NCBI GenBank assembly: GCA_017624915.1
Contig: JAGAMC010000013.1
Location: 1-52,928, forward strand
DNA: 52,928 bases
Reading direction: 5' to 3'
Source: Oscillospiraceae bacterium
GTDB lineage: Bacteria; Bacillota; Clostridia; Oscillospirales; Oscillospiraceae
The position numbers and the translations under genes are program-made. Within the stretch, counting starts at the first letter, position 1. The number at the start of each line of letters is the position of its first letter. The notes beneath the pieces are model-generated. The model was not told where the DNA came from and did no database searches. It worked only from the letters and a program-made list of their open reading frames with translations. Below are positions 25,845-34,904 of the stretch, one piece after another.

Positions 25845-25872
25845 TTGACAATTGAAAAATCTTTGCTACAAT
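25845..25872 (+). promoter_or_regulatory. Promoter of the IIC-like transporter
   Basis: Perfect -35 TTGACA (25845-25850), a 16-base spacer and TACAAT (25867-25872). Confidence 0.82.
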
Positions 25873-25873
25873 G

Positions 25874-25904
25874 TGGTGGACACCTGTCAAGACAGGTGTC
25901 CACC
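25874..25904. promoter_or_regulatory. Putative NiaR operator (long palindrome)
   Basis: Arms TGGTGGACACCTGTC (25874-25888) and its reverse complement (25891-25905) pair perfectly across AA. The repeat begins one base after the -10 box and covers the transcription start, the classic place for a repressor. It contains the same ACAGGTGTC unit as the pncB repeat. Confidence 0.65.
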
Positions 25905-25935
25905 ATTATATTATATAGAAAAGTGGTCTGTACAC

Positions 25936-27003
25936 ATGAAAGAATTTCTCAAGCGCAAAAACATTGAATTCTCCGCCAAGCGCTACGGCATTGACGCATT
26001 GGGCGCCATGGCGCAGGGATTGTTCTGCTCCCTGCTCATCGGCACCATCATTAAAACCCTGGGCCAGCAGCTGGCTGTCCAGTACCTGATCGACATCGGC
26101 ACTTACGCCATGGCGGTGTCCGGCCCGGCCATGGCCGTGGCCATCGGCTATGCTCTGAAGGCCGACCCCATGGTGCTGTTCTCTCTGGCCGCCGTAGGCT
26201 GGGCCGCCAACGCCGAGGGCAAGGCGGGCGGTCCGCTGGCTGTGCTGATCATCGCCATCATCGCCGCCGAGTGCGGCAAGGCCGTGTCCAAGGAGACTAA
26301 GGTGGACATTCTGGTCACTCCCGGCGTCACCATTCTGGTGGGCGTGGCCCTTGCCAAGCTGATCGCGCCCCCCATCGGCGTGGCCGCCTCTGCCTTCGGC
26401 ACCATGATCGATAAGGCCACCACCCTGCAGCCCTTCTGGATGGGCATTGCCGTGTCTGTGCTGGTGGGCATCGCCCTGACGCTGCCCATCTCCTCCGCCG
26501 CCATCTGTCAGGTGCTGACCCTGACTGGTATTGCCGGCGGTGCCGCCGTGGCGGGCTGCTGCGCCCACATGGTGGGCTTCGCCGTCATGTCCTTTAAGGA
26601 AAACCGCTGGGGCGGCCTGGTGAGCCAGGGTCTGGGCACCTCCATGCTCCAGATGCCCAATCTGGTCCGCCACCCCCTGTGCTGGCTGCCCCCCATCCTC
26701 ACCTCCGCCATCACCGGCCCCATCGCCACCTGCCTTTTCAAGCTGCAGATGAACGGCGCGCCCATCAACTCCGGCATGGGCACCTGCGGTCTGTGCGGCC
26801 CCATCGGCGTGTGGACGGGCTGGCTGACTCCCGGTGCGGACGCCGCGGCCAAGGGTGCCGTGGCCATTATTCCCACCGCCTTCGACTGGCTGGGTCTGGT
26901 GCTGATCTGCTTTGTCCTGCCCGCCATCCTGTGCTGGGCTTTCGGACTGCTGTTCCGCAAGCTTGGCTGGATCAAAGAGGGCGACCTCACCCTTCCTCAG
27001 TAA
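25936..27003 (+). CDS. PTS EIIC-like membrane transporter, orphan
   Basis: 355 residues with about ten hydrophobic segments, resembling the PTS_EIIC_2 family (FSAKRYGIDALGAMAQGLFCSLL opening, PISSAAICQVLTLTGIAGGAAVAGCCAHMVGFA and MNGAPINSGMGTCGLCGP blocks). No EIIA or EIIB gene is nearby, so sugar phosphorylation by PTS is unlikely. Position directly after niaR, and an operator like that of pncB, point to uptake of niacin or a related NAD precursor. The ribosome site is weak (AAAAGTGG) before ATG 25936. Confidence 0.7.
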   Translation: MKEFLKRKNIEFSAKRYGIDALGAMAQGLFCSLLIGTIIKTLGQQLAVQYLIDIGTYAMAVSGPAMAVAIGYALKADPMVLFSLAAVGWAANAEGKAGGPLAVLIIAIIAAECGKAVSKETKVDILVTPGVTILVGVALAKLIAPPIGVAASAFGTMIDKATTLQPFWMGIAVSVLVGIALTLPISSAAICQVLTLTGIAGGAAVAGCCAHMVGFAVMSFKENRWGGLVSQGLGTSMLQMPNLVRHPLCWLPPILTSAITGPIATCLFKLQMNGAPINSGMGTCGLCGPIGVWTGWLTPGADAAAKGAVAIIPTAFDWLGLVLICFVLPAILCWAFGLLFRKLGWIKEGDLTLPQ

Positions 27004-27005
27004 AT

Positions 27006-27048
27006 GCATAAAGGAACGGCCCGCCAATGGCGGGCCGTTCCTTTATGC
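27006..27048. terminator. Bidirectional terminator
   Basis: A perfect 20-bp stem (27006-27025 with 27029-27048, loop AAT) between the converging transporter and gltS genes; it extends a few bases into the gltS end. Confidence 0.88.
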
Positions 27049-28248
27049 AAAGCTTGCGATCCACGGCGCAATGAGCGAACACAGAATAGGGTTGACGATG
27101 TCCAGCACGATCAGGGCAAAGGGCGGGAAAATGACCCATGCCACGTTGGACGGGCCGTACTCGGCAATGACCGCCCGCTCGTTGGCCATGGTGTTGGGTC
27201 CGGAGCCAAGTCCCATGCCCACATGGCCTGCGGCCATGACGGCCGCGTCATAGTTGCGTCCGCAGGTGTTAAAGGTGACAAAGTATGCCCACAGGATCAT
27301 CAGGACGACCTGAGCCGCCAGAATGATGACGAAGGGACCGAAGACGCTGGCCAGCTTGGTCACATCGATGGTCATCATGGTCATGGCAAGGAACAGGTCA
27401 AGGCAGATGGAGCCGAAGGTCTCGATCTCCTCCTCCCGGAAATCGTAGCTGGTCTGGTCCAGGATGTTCCGGATGATGACGCCGCCCAGCATACAGCCGA
27501 TAAAATAGGGGAACTCAATATAGGGCACCCTGCCCGCCAGAATGGCGATGTAGGAGCCCAGTCCGGCGGAGATGATGATGACCGCCACACTGCCCATCAG
27601 GCTTTTTGCGTTCAGCGGAGTAACTGTGTTGTCCTTCAGGGTGCTGGCGTCCACCTCGTCCCTGTTGCCGGACAGCTTGTGCTTTTTGATCAGCGCCCGG
27701 GCGACTGGCCCGCCCACAAGGCTTGCAAAGATCATGCCGAAGGTGGCGCCCATGACGCTGATGACCACGGCGTTGTCCGCCCCCAGTTCCTCATACAGGG
27801 GCGCGATGGCGCCCGAAGTGCCCACGCCGCCCATGAGGGACAGGGATCCAAGCCCGATGCCGTGCAGGGGATGCATACCAAGCGGCACGGCCAGCGCGAT
27901 GCCAAGGACGTTCTGTGCCACGATCAGCCCGCAGATGGTGATGGCGATCCCTCCGCACAGCCGCGCCCCGCCCTTTTTGATCAGCTTCCACGAGGCGGTC
28001 AGCCCCACGCCGGTGAAAAAGATGTCCATAAACCACTCCTTCAGCACAGCCACATCCCAGTTCACCACCAGAATATTGCCGCTTCTGAGCAGGCCAAGCA
28101 CCAGGCTGATGATGAGCCCGCACACAATGACCCCGGGTATGCAGTAGGTCTGAAAAAATTTAACTCTCTTCACAATTACCCGCCCCACCAGCACCACGGC
28201 GGCGGCGATGGCACAGCTCTGCATTACGTCAAATGACAGTTCTATCAC
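27043..28248 (-). CDS. Sodium/glutamate symporter family protein (GltS-like)
   Basis: 401 residues with about ten membrane helices. The two inverted halves each carry a GltS-type signature: GGVGTSGAIAPLYEELG and GHVGMGLGSGPNTMANE. GltS imports glutamate with sodium. The start is GTG 28248 with GGAGGGG five bases upstream. Given the pgs and ggt operons, glutamate uptake would fit, but substrate cannot be read from sequence. Confidence 0.85.
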   Translation of the reverse strand: MIELSFDVMQSCAIAAAVVLVGRVIVKRVKFFQTYCIPGVIVCGLIISLVLGLLRSGNILVVNWDVAVLKEWFMDIFFTGVGLTASWKLIKKGGARLCGGIAITICGLIVAQNVLGIALAVPLGMHPLHGIGLGSLSLMGGVGTSGAIAPLYEELGADNAVVISVMGATFGMIFASLVGGPVARALIKKHKLSGNRDEVDASTLKDNTVTPLNAKSLMGSVAVIIISAGLGSYIAILAGRVPYIEFPYFIGCMLGGVIIRNILDQTSYDFREEEIETFGSICLDLFLAMTMMTIDVTKLASVFGPFVIILAAQVVLMILWAYFVTFNTCGRNYDAAVMAAGHVGMGLGSGPNTMANERAVIAEYGPSNVAWVIFPPFALIVLDIVNPILCSLIAPWIASFA

Positions 28249-28402
28249 GTTGACCCCTCCGTTTCTTCGATTCCGGCCCTTCCGGCCGGTCTTCCACTGG
28301 GGAGGACTGCCGCCGTTCTCCCCATTTGCCTTAGTATATGCACCTCAGGGGGTAAAATAGCCCGTTTCCCCCGGAGTCAACATTCTTTTTCCCGATATCC
28401 TC

Positions 28403-28430
28403 TTGACAACAGAGATTTTTTCGGTATAAT
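28403..28430 (+). promoter_or_regulatory. Consensus promoter of rpsF-ssb-rpsR
   Basis: Perfect TTGACA (28403-28408) and perfect TATAAT (28425-28430) with a 16-base spacer. The leader holds a hairpin GCCTTTGC/GCAAAGGC (28469-28488); it may be part of an S6:S18 autoregulatory element, which I cannot verify. Confidence 0.85.
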
Positions 28431-28517
28431 GATTAAGCCTGTCTTTATCTTGACGGGCGTTCATCCTTGCCTTTGCAAATGCAAAGGCCATATGTCCATA
28501 AGGAGGTGCAAAATAAA

Positions 28518-28817
28518 ATGGCAAAGATCACTGCTAACTACGAGGCTGTCTACATCCTCGACCCCGCCCTGAGCGAAGAGGCTATCGCTTCTCTGATTGC
28601 CAAGTTCAAGGGTGTGGTGGAGGCCAACGGCACTGTCTCCGAAGTCGACGAGTGGGGCAAGCGCCGTCTGGCCTATCCCATCAATGACCTGATGGAGGGC
28701 TACTACGTGCTGATGACCTTCAACGCCGCCGCCGCGATCCCCGCTGAGCTGGACCGCGTGTTCCGTATCACCGACGGCGTGATGCGCTCCATGATCGTCT
28801 GCAAGGACGAGCAGTAA
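28518..28817 (+). CDS. rpsF: 30S ribosomal protein S6
   Basis: 99 residues, MAKITANYEAVYILDP opening and DRVFRITDGVMRSMIV near the end, as usual for bacterial S6, which pairs with S18 on the small-subunit platform. ATG 28518 has AGGAGGTG upstream. First gene of the classic rpsF-ssb-rpsR operon. Confidence 0.97.
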   Translation: MAKITANYEAVYILDPALSEEAIASLIAKFKGVVEANGTVSEVDEWGKRRLAYPINDLMEGYYVLMTFNAAAAIPAELDRVFRITDGVMRSMIVCKDEQ

Positions 28818-28829
28818 GGAGGCGCTCAT

Positions 28830-29288
28830 ATGCTCAACAAGATCATCATCATGGGTCGTCTGACCCGTGACCCCGAGCTTCGCCGCACCCAGACCGGCAC
28901 GCCCGTGGCGTCCTTCTCTCTGGCCGTTGACCGGGATTTCAAGGACAAGGCTACCGGTGAGCGTTCCACCGATTTTATCGACGTGGTGGCCTGGCGTCAG
29001 ACCGGCGAATTTGTCAGCCGTTACTTCACCAAGGGCCGCATGGCCGTGGTGGAGGGCCGTCTGCAGATGCGCGACTGGACCGACAAGGAGGGCAACAAGC
29101 GCCGCTCCGCCGAGGTCGTGGCCGACAATGTGTATTTCGGTGACTCCAGACGCGAGGGTGACGGCGGCTACTCCGCCCCCGCCTACAGCGCGGCTCCCGC
29201 TGACTATGCTCCCTCCGGTTACTCCGCCCCCGCCGAGGGCGACCAGTTCGCCGAACTGTCCGGTGACGACGGCGAGCTCCCGTTCTGA
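28830..29288 (+). CDS. ssb: Single-stranded DNA-binding protein
   Basis: 152 residues. OB-fold domain (1 to about 108) with MLNKIIIMGRLTRDPELR opening, then a flexible Tyr/Ala/Pro-rich tail with repeated YSAPA units and the acidic tip ELSGDDGELPF, which recruits partner proteins. It protects single-stranded DNA in replication and repair. It starts 12 bases after rpsF. Confidence 0.96.
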   Translation: MLNKIIIMGRLTRDPELRRTQTGTPVASFSLAVDRDFKDKATGERSTDFIDVVAWRQTGEFVSRYFTKGRMAVVEGRLQMRDWTDKEGNKRRSAEVVADNVYFGDSRREGDGGYSAPAYSAAPADYAPSGYSAPAEGDQFAELSGDDGELPF

Positions 29289-29347
29289 TTCCAAGCGTCT
29301 TTACGCTTCATCTTTGACCGTTATGGTCTGAAAAAGGAGGTTTCCCC

Positions 29348-29593
29348 ATGGCTATGGAACGTGATAATCGCGCCCCCCGCGGCCGCAAGCGCCGCAAGGT
29401 GTGTGCTTTCTGCGTGGACAAGGTCGAGTGCATCGATTACAAGGACGCCGCCAAGCTGCGCCGCTATGTGTCCGAGCGCTCCAAGATCCTGCCCCGCCGC
29501 ACCACCGGCACCTGCGCCATGCATCAGCGTCAGCTGACCGAGGCCATCAAGCGCGCCCGTCAGATCGCTCTGCTGGCTTACGTGACCGACTGA
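29348..29593 (+). CDS. rpsR: 30S ribosomal protein S18
   Basis: 81 residues with [32 protein letters not shown] and [26 protein letters not shown], the standard S18 core. Cysteines CxxC and a third in TGTC suggest the zinc-binding (C+) paralogue. Preceded by AAAAAGGAGG. Confidence 0.97.
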   Translation: MAMERDNRAPRGRKRRKVCAFCVDKVECIDYKDAAKLRRYVSERSKILPRRTTGTCAMHQRQLTEAIKRARQIALLAYVTD

Positions 29594-29606
29594 TTTGTCC
29601 GGTTTG

Positions 29607-29634
29607 AACTCCCCTTCCCAACGGAAGGGGAGTT
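29607..29634 (+). terminator. Terminator of the rpsF operon
   Basis: AACTCCCCTTCC / GGAAGGGGAGTT perfect 12-bp stem, then TTTCTTTT. Confidence 0.9.
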
Positions 29635-29705
29635 TTTCTTTTCCCCCGGAATACCCGCACAGCCCGGCGGGCAGACTAAGGAAAACCCGAAAGGACGTGT
29701 GGTAC

Positions 29706-29981
29706 ATGGTTAAAGGGATCAACCGCCGGGTCATTGTGGTAAAAGCCCCCGACCCGAAACTATTCGACGAGGCCATCTTCCTGCTGCGGGAGGACGCCTT
29801 TTCCGCCGCCGGCGTCTCGCCCGAGCAGGTCATCCGCCAGGCCCGGCAGGCTGCGGACGGCTACCTGCGCAAAAACACCGTGCGCGGCAGAGTGTCCGCC
29901 CGGTTTTCTCCCGCCGTGTGGGGCGCTATGGGGGCAGTCCTTGCCTCTCTGGTATGGGCGGCGGGCATTTTTTTGCTGTAA
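29706..29981 (+). CDS. Conserved small protein with C-terminal membrane anchor
   Basis: 91 residues. The opening MVKGINRRVIVVKAPDPKLFDEAIF is basic and followed by a helical segment; a single hydrophobic helix closes the protein (WGAMGAVLASLVWAAGIFLL). Similar clostridial proteins are sometimes mislabelled translation initiation factor 2; no real IF-2 domain is present. ATG 29706 has GAAAGGACG upstream. Function is unknown; it may be a tail-anchored factor linked to SecG or ribosomes, next to which it sits. Confidence 0.65.
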   Translation: MVKGINRRVIVVKAPDPKLFDEAIFLLREDAFSAAGVSPEQVIRQARQAADGYLRKNTVRGRVSARFSPAVWGAMGAVLASLVWAAGIFLL

Positions 29982-30028
29982 GCTGCCGGGATTTTGGCCC
30001 ATAGCGTGATAAAATTAAGGCAAACCCC

Positions 30029-30057
30029 TTGCTTTTCCTCCCGGGGCATGGTATAAT
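30029..30057 (+). promoter_or_regulatory. Promoter of secG
   Basis: TTGCTT (30029-30034), a 17-base spacer and perfect TATAAT (30052-30057). Confidence 0.7.
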
Positions 30058-30132
30058 GCACTCTACGTTCGGACATTTTGTCCGTCTGACCAAAGATTTG
30101 TCCCCCCCGGGATTTGAAAGGAACGATGAACA

Positions 30133-30360
30133 ATGCAGTTTGCTCTTACTATCCTTCAGGTGATCCTGTGCCTGGTTCTGGTGGCCGTCGTTATGCTTCA
30201 GTCCGGCAAGAGCGCCGGCCTGTCCGGTGCCATCGCCGGCGGCGCTGAGACCTTCCTGTCCAAGAACAAGGCCAAGAGTCTGGACGCCAAGCTGGCCAAG
30301 GGTACCAAGTGGGTCTGTGCCGTGTGGCTGGTGCTGACCCTGGTGCTGAACCTGATCTGA
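30133..30360 (+). CDS. secG: Preprotein translocase subunit SecG
   Basis: 75 residues with two membrane helices separated by the loop QSGKSAGLSGAIAGGAETFL, the SecG signature. It helps SecYE-SecA in protein export. It has its own promoter and terminator. Confidence 0.95.
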   Translation: MQFALTILQVILCLVLVAVVMLQSGKSAGLSGAIAGGAETFLSKNKAKSLDAKLAKGTKWVCAVWLVLTLVLNLI

Positions 30361-30373
30361 TTTGTTGCATTGC

Positions 30374-30411
30374 AAAAAGAAAGCAGACACGCCGGTGTCT
30401 GCTTTCTTTTT
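30374..30411 (+). terminator. Terminator of secG
   Basis: A perfect 17-bp stem (30374-30390 with 30395-30411) ending in a T-run. Confidence 0.9.
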
Positions 30412-30432
30412 TTCTGCCCCGCTCAATATTTC

Positions 30433-30461
30433 TTGACATCCACAAGTTGAACCATTAAAAT
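30433..30461 (+). promoter_or_regulatory. Promoter and structured leader of rny
   Basis: TTGACA (30433-30438), a 17-base spacer and TAAAAT (30456-30461). The leader, over 100 bases, contains a stem-loop GTCGCGGAGC / GCTCTGCGAC at 30504-30526 that could affect stability or self-cleavage of the message. Confidence 0.7.
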
Positions 30462-30574
30462 ATATGTGGACAATTATGAAAAACATGGGGACGTTTTTCA
30501 CTTGTCGCGGAGCGGTGCTCTGCGACTGATTTTATTTTACCATTGTCTGTACTATAGGAGGTGTTAATAACCCA

Positions 30575-32131
<1,557 letters not shown>

Positions 32132-32142
32132 ATTTGTCCCCC

Positions 32143-32176
32143 AAACCGCTGTGCAGACCCATCTGCACAGCGGTTT
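32143..32176 (+). terminator. Terminator of rny
   Basis: A perfect 15-bp stem (32143-32157 with 32162-32176) closing in a T-run. Confidence 0.9.
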
Positions 32177-32181
32177 TTTCG

Positions 32182-32210
32182 TTGTCTTTTCTCCGTGTTT
32201 GCCGTATAAT
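32182..32210 (+). promoter_or_regulatory. Promoter of the SASA-type hydrolase gene
   Basis: TTGTCT (32182-32187), a 17-base spacer and perfect TATAAT (32205-32210). Confidence 0.72.
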
Positions 32211-32243
32211 AATTTTAACAAACCAATATACGAGGTGCTTGCA

Positions 32244-32987
32244 ATGACAAAAATAAACGATGGCATTTCTAAAGAGGACAGCAAGATCAGATCCTTCCTG
32301 ATGATCGGTCAGTCCAACATGGCAGGCCGCGGCGAATTTGCCGACGTCCCCCAAATCAAGAACGACCGCTGCTTTATGCTTCGCATGGGCCGCTGGCAGC
32401 CTATGAGCGAGCCCATCAACGTGGATCGCGACATTCTGAACATCAAGTTCCACAGCGGTGTGTGTCTTGCCACCAGCTTCGCCGACGAGGTGGCAAAGCT
32501 CACCGGCTGGGAGGTGGGCCTGATCCCCTGCGCCGACGGCGGCACCACCATCAGCCAGTGGCAGCCGGGCGGTCTGCTGTTTGACCACGCGGTGATGACC
32601 ACGGGTCTCGCCACGCGCACCTCGGAGCTTGCCGGCATCATTTGGCATCAGGGAGAGAGCGACTGTCTCGACTTTGACCCCGAGCGGTATGCGCGGGATT
32701 TTCTGAATACCATGACCACCCTGCGCAGGCAGCTCAATGCCGAGCATCTGCCCCTGATCATCGGGGAGCTGTCGGAGAAGTGCACCGTCCGGCCTTTGGA
32801 CGTCCTGCGCAGCTTCAACCGGCTTTTGCCCCAGCTTGCCGATCAGCTGCCCTGCTGCGGCGTGGTCAACACCCAGGGGCTGGAGATGAAGCCGGATAAT
32901 CTGCATTTCAATTCTGCCTCCCTGCGCAAGCTGGGCGTCCGGTATTTTGAAAAGTATAAGGAGCTGACCGCGGCAAATGACCTTTGA
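32244..32987 (+). CDS. SGNH/sialate O-acetylesterase-like hydrolase
   Basis: 247 residues. The SASA-type block GQSNMAGRG contains nucleophile S24; WHQGESD gives the oxyanion/Gly-Asn region, and DNLHFN near the C-terminus supplies the catalytic Asp-His pair. The family removes O-acetyl groups from sugars. There is no signal peptide, so it acts in the cytoplasm. It has its own promoter and lies between rny and ymdB, which are usually direct neighbours. Confidence 0.82.
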   Translation: MTKINDGISKEDSKIRSFLMIGQSNMAGRGEFADVPQIKNDRCFMLRMGRWQPMSEPINVDRDILNIKFHSGVCLATSFADEVAKLTGWEVGLIPCADGGTTISQWQPGGLLFDHAVMTTGLATRTSELAGIIWHQGESDCLDFDPERYARDFLNTMTTLRRQLNAEHLPLIIGELSEKCTVRPLDVLRSFNRLLPQLADQLPCCGVVNTQGLEMKPDNLHFNSASLRKLGVRYFEKYKELTAANDL

Positions 32988-33010
32988 CCGCACACAAAGG
33001 AGGTCCGTTC

Positions 33011-33790
33011 ATGTTGTTGAATCTGCTGGCTGTGGGCGACGTGGTGGGCGACGCCGGTCTTGACTTTCTGGCTAAAAATCTGCGCAGGCTCAAGCAGGAG
33101 TACGACGTCCACTTCACCGTGGTCAACGGTGAGAATGCCGCTACCGTAGGTATCCTGCCCCAACAGGTGCAGGACATCTATGACGCTGGGGCCGATGTGG
33201 TCACCCTGGGCAACCACACATGGAACAAAATGCAGATCCGCGACCGGCTGGAGGACGACCCCTACCTGCTGCGTCCGGCCAACTTTGCCAAAAACCTGCC
33301 CGGACGGGGCTTTGGCGTGTATGATGGCCCCCGAGGTCTTCGCATCGGAGTCATGAGTCTGATGGGCCGGCTGCACCTGAACTCCAATCTGGACAGCCCC
33401 TTCGCCACGGCAGACGCCCTGCTGGCCGGCTGCGACGCCGACATCGTGGTGTGTGATTTCCATGCCGAGATCACCAGCGAAAAGGGCGCCATGGCCTGGT
33501 ATCTGGACGGCCGAATGCAGGTCCTGTGGGGCACCCACACCCACGTGCCCACCGCCGACACCCAGGTGCTGCCAAAGGGTCTGGGCTTCGTCACCGACCT
33601 TGGCATGACCGGACCGGCCCAGTCCGTGTTGGGCGTGCGGCCGGAGGACTCGGTCAACCTGTTCCTGGGCGGTATCCCCCGGCGGTTCACCGCCGCTGCC
33701 GGCCCCTGCAAGCTCAATGCCTGCCTGTTCACCATCGACACCGACACGAAGAAATGCGTTCAGGTGCGCCGGGTAGATGTGTTCCAATAA
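33011..33790 (+). CDS. YmdB family metallophosphoesterase
   Basis: 259 residues. Metal-binding blocks GDVVGD, NGENAA, LGNHTWN, DFHAEITSEK and WGTHTHVPTAD define the YmdB group (TIGR00282), a dinuclear-metal phosphodiesterase acting on 2',3'-cyclic nucleotides and linked to RNase Y-dependent behaviour in Bacillus. ATG 33011 has AAAGGAGG upstream, 23 bases after the SASA gene. Confidence 0.93.
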   Translation: MLLNLLAVGDVVGDAGLDFLAKNLRRLKQEYDVHFTVVNGENAATVGILPQQVQDIYDAGADVVTLGNHTWNKMQIRDRLEDDPYLLRPANFAKNLPGRGFGVYDGPRGLRIGVMSLMGRLHLNSNLDSPFATADALLAGCDADIVVCDFHAEITSEKGAMAWYLDGRMQVLWGTHTHVPTADTQVLPKGLGFVTDLGMTGPAQSVLGVRPEDSVNLFLGGIPRRFTAAAGPCKLNACLFTIDTDTKKCVQVRRVDVFQ

Positions 33791-33815
33791 TCCGTTCACG
33801 AAAGGGGGCTTCCCC

Positions 33816-34904
33816 ATGCTGAAGATCATACACGCCGCGGACTTCCATCTGGACAGCCCCTTCTCCGGCCTGTCCCCGGAGCAGGCCGCCCTGCGCAGGG
33901 CGGAACAGCGCGCGCTGCTGGACCGTATTGCCGACCTTGCCAACGAGGAGCAGGCCGATCTGGTGCTGCTGGCCGGCGATCTGCTGGACAGCGGACGGCT
34001 CTACCGGGAGACAGCCCAGAGTCTGGCCCACACTCTGGGGCGCATCCGCGCCCGGGTGTTCATCGCGCCGGGCAACCACGACCCTTACTGCGTTGGTTCC
34101 CCCTACACCCTGCCCATCTGGCCGGAAAATGTGCACATCTTCTCCTCCCCTCAGCCTGCCGGGGTGGAACTTCCCGAGCTGGGCTGCACCGTGTACGGCG
34201 CGGCATTTCTGCAGGAGCAAACTGACGCCGCCCCGCTGGATGGCTTCTGCGCCCCCGACGACGGCCGCATCCACCTGATGGTGCTCCACGCAAACACCGA
34301 GGGTGCAGGCTACGCCCCCATCTCCCCCGCCCAGATCGCCGCCACCGGCCTTGACTATCTGGCTCTTGGCCACATCCACCAGACCTCCGGTCTGATGAAA
34401 AACGGCCGCACCTTCTGGGCCTATCCCGGCTGCCCCGAGGGGCGGGGCTTTGACGAGCTGGGTGAAAAGGGCGTTCTGGTCCTTGAAGTGGACCGGGACA
34501 CCGTCAGTAGCCGCTTTGTCCCCCTGTGCCGCCGCCGCTATGCGATCGTCAGCGTGGATCTCACCGGCTGCAGCCAGCCTCTGGCCCCCATCGAAGCCGC
34601 CCTGCCTGCCGGCACCGGACAGGATATCTACCGTATCCTGCTGACCGGGGAATTTCCCATGGATCCCGCCACCCTCGCCGATTTGGAACAGGCTCTCTCT
34701 CCCCGCTTTTGGGCCCTGGAGCTTCGGGACAAGACGCGCACCCCTACCGACCTGTGGGCCAGAGCCGCAGAGGACTCCCTGGCCGGCCTGTTCCTGCAGA
34801 TCATGCAGCCTCTGTGTCGGCAGTCCCCCGATGACGAACATTTGCAGCTGGCTGTGCGCTATGGCCTTGCCGCGCTGGAGAACGGGGAGGATGTGGCACC
34901 ATGA
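33816..34904 (+). CDS. DNA repair exonuclease, SbcD/YhaO-like
   Basis: 362 residues. N-terminal calcineurin-like metallophosphoesterase with HAADFHLDSPF, LAGDLLDSG, GNHDP and LGHIHQ metal motifs, then a capping C-terminal region. It is expected to be the nuclease subunit partnering the ATPase encoded by the overlapping next gene. ATG 33816 follows AAAGGGGG. The stop overlaps the next ATG (ATGA), which implies coupled synthesis. Confidence 0.88.
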   Translation: MLKIIHAADFHLDSPFSGLSPEQAALRRAEQRALLDRIADLANEEQADLVLLAGDLLDSGRLYRETAQSLAHTLGRIRARVFIAPGNHDPYCVGSPYTLPIWPENVHIFSSPQPAGVELPELGCTVYGAAFLQEQTDAAPLDGFCAPDDGRIHLMVLHANTEGAGYAPISPAQIAATGLDYLALGHIHQTSGLMKNGRTFWAYPGCPEGRGFDELGEKGVLVLEVDRDTVSSRFVPLCRRRYAIVSVDLTGCSQPLAPIEAALPAGTGQDIYRILLTGEFPMDPATLADLEQALSPRFWALELRDKTRTPTDLWARAAEDSLAGLFLQIMQPLCRQSPDDEHLQLAVRYGLAALENGEDVAP

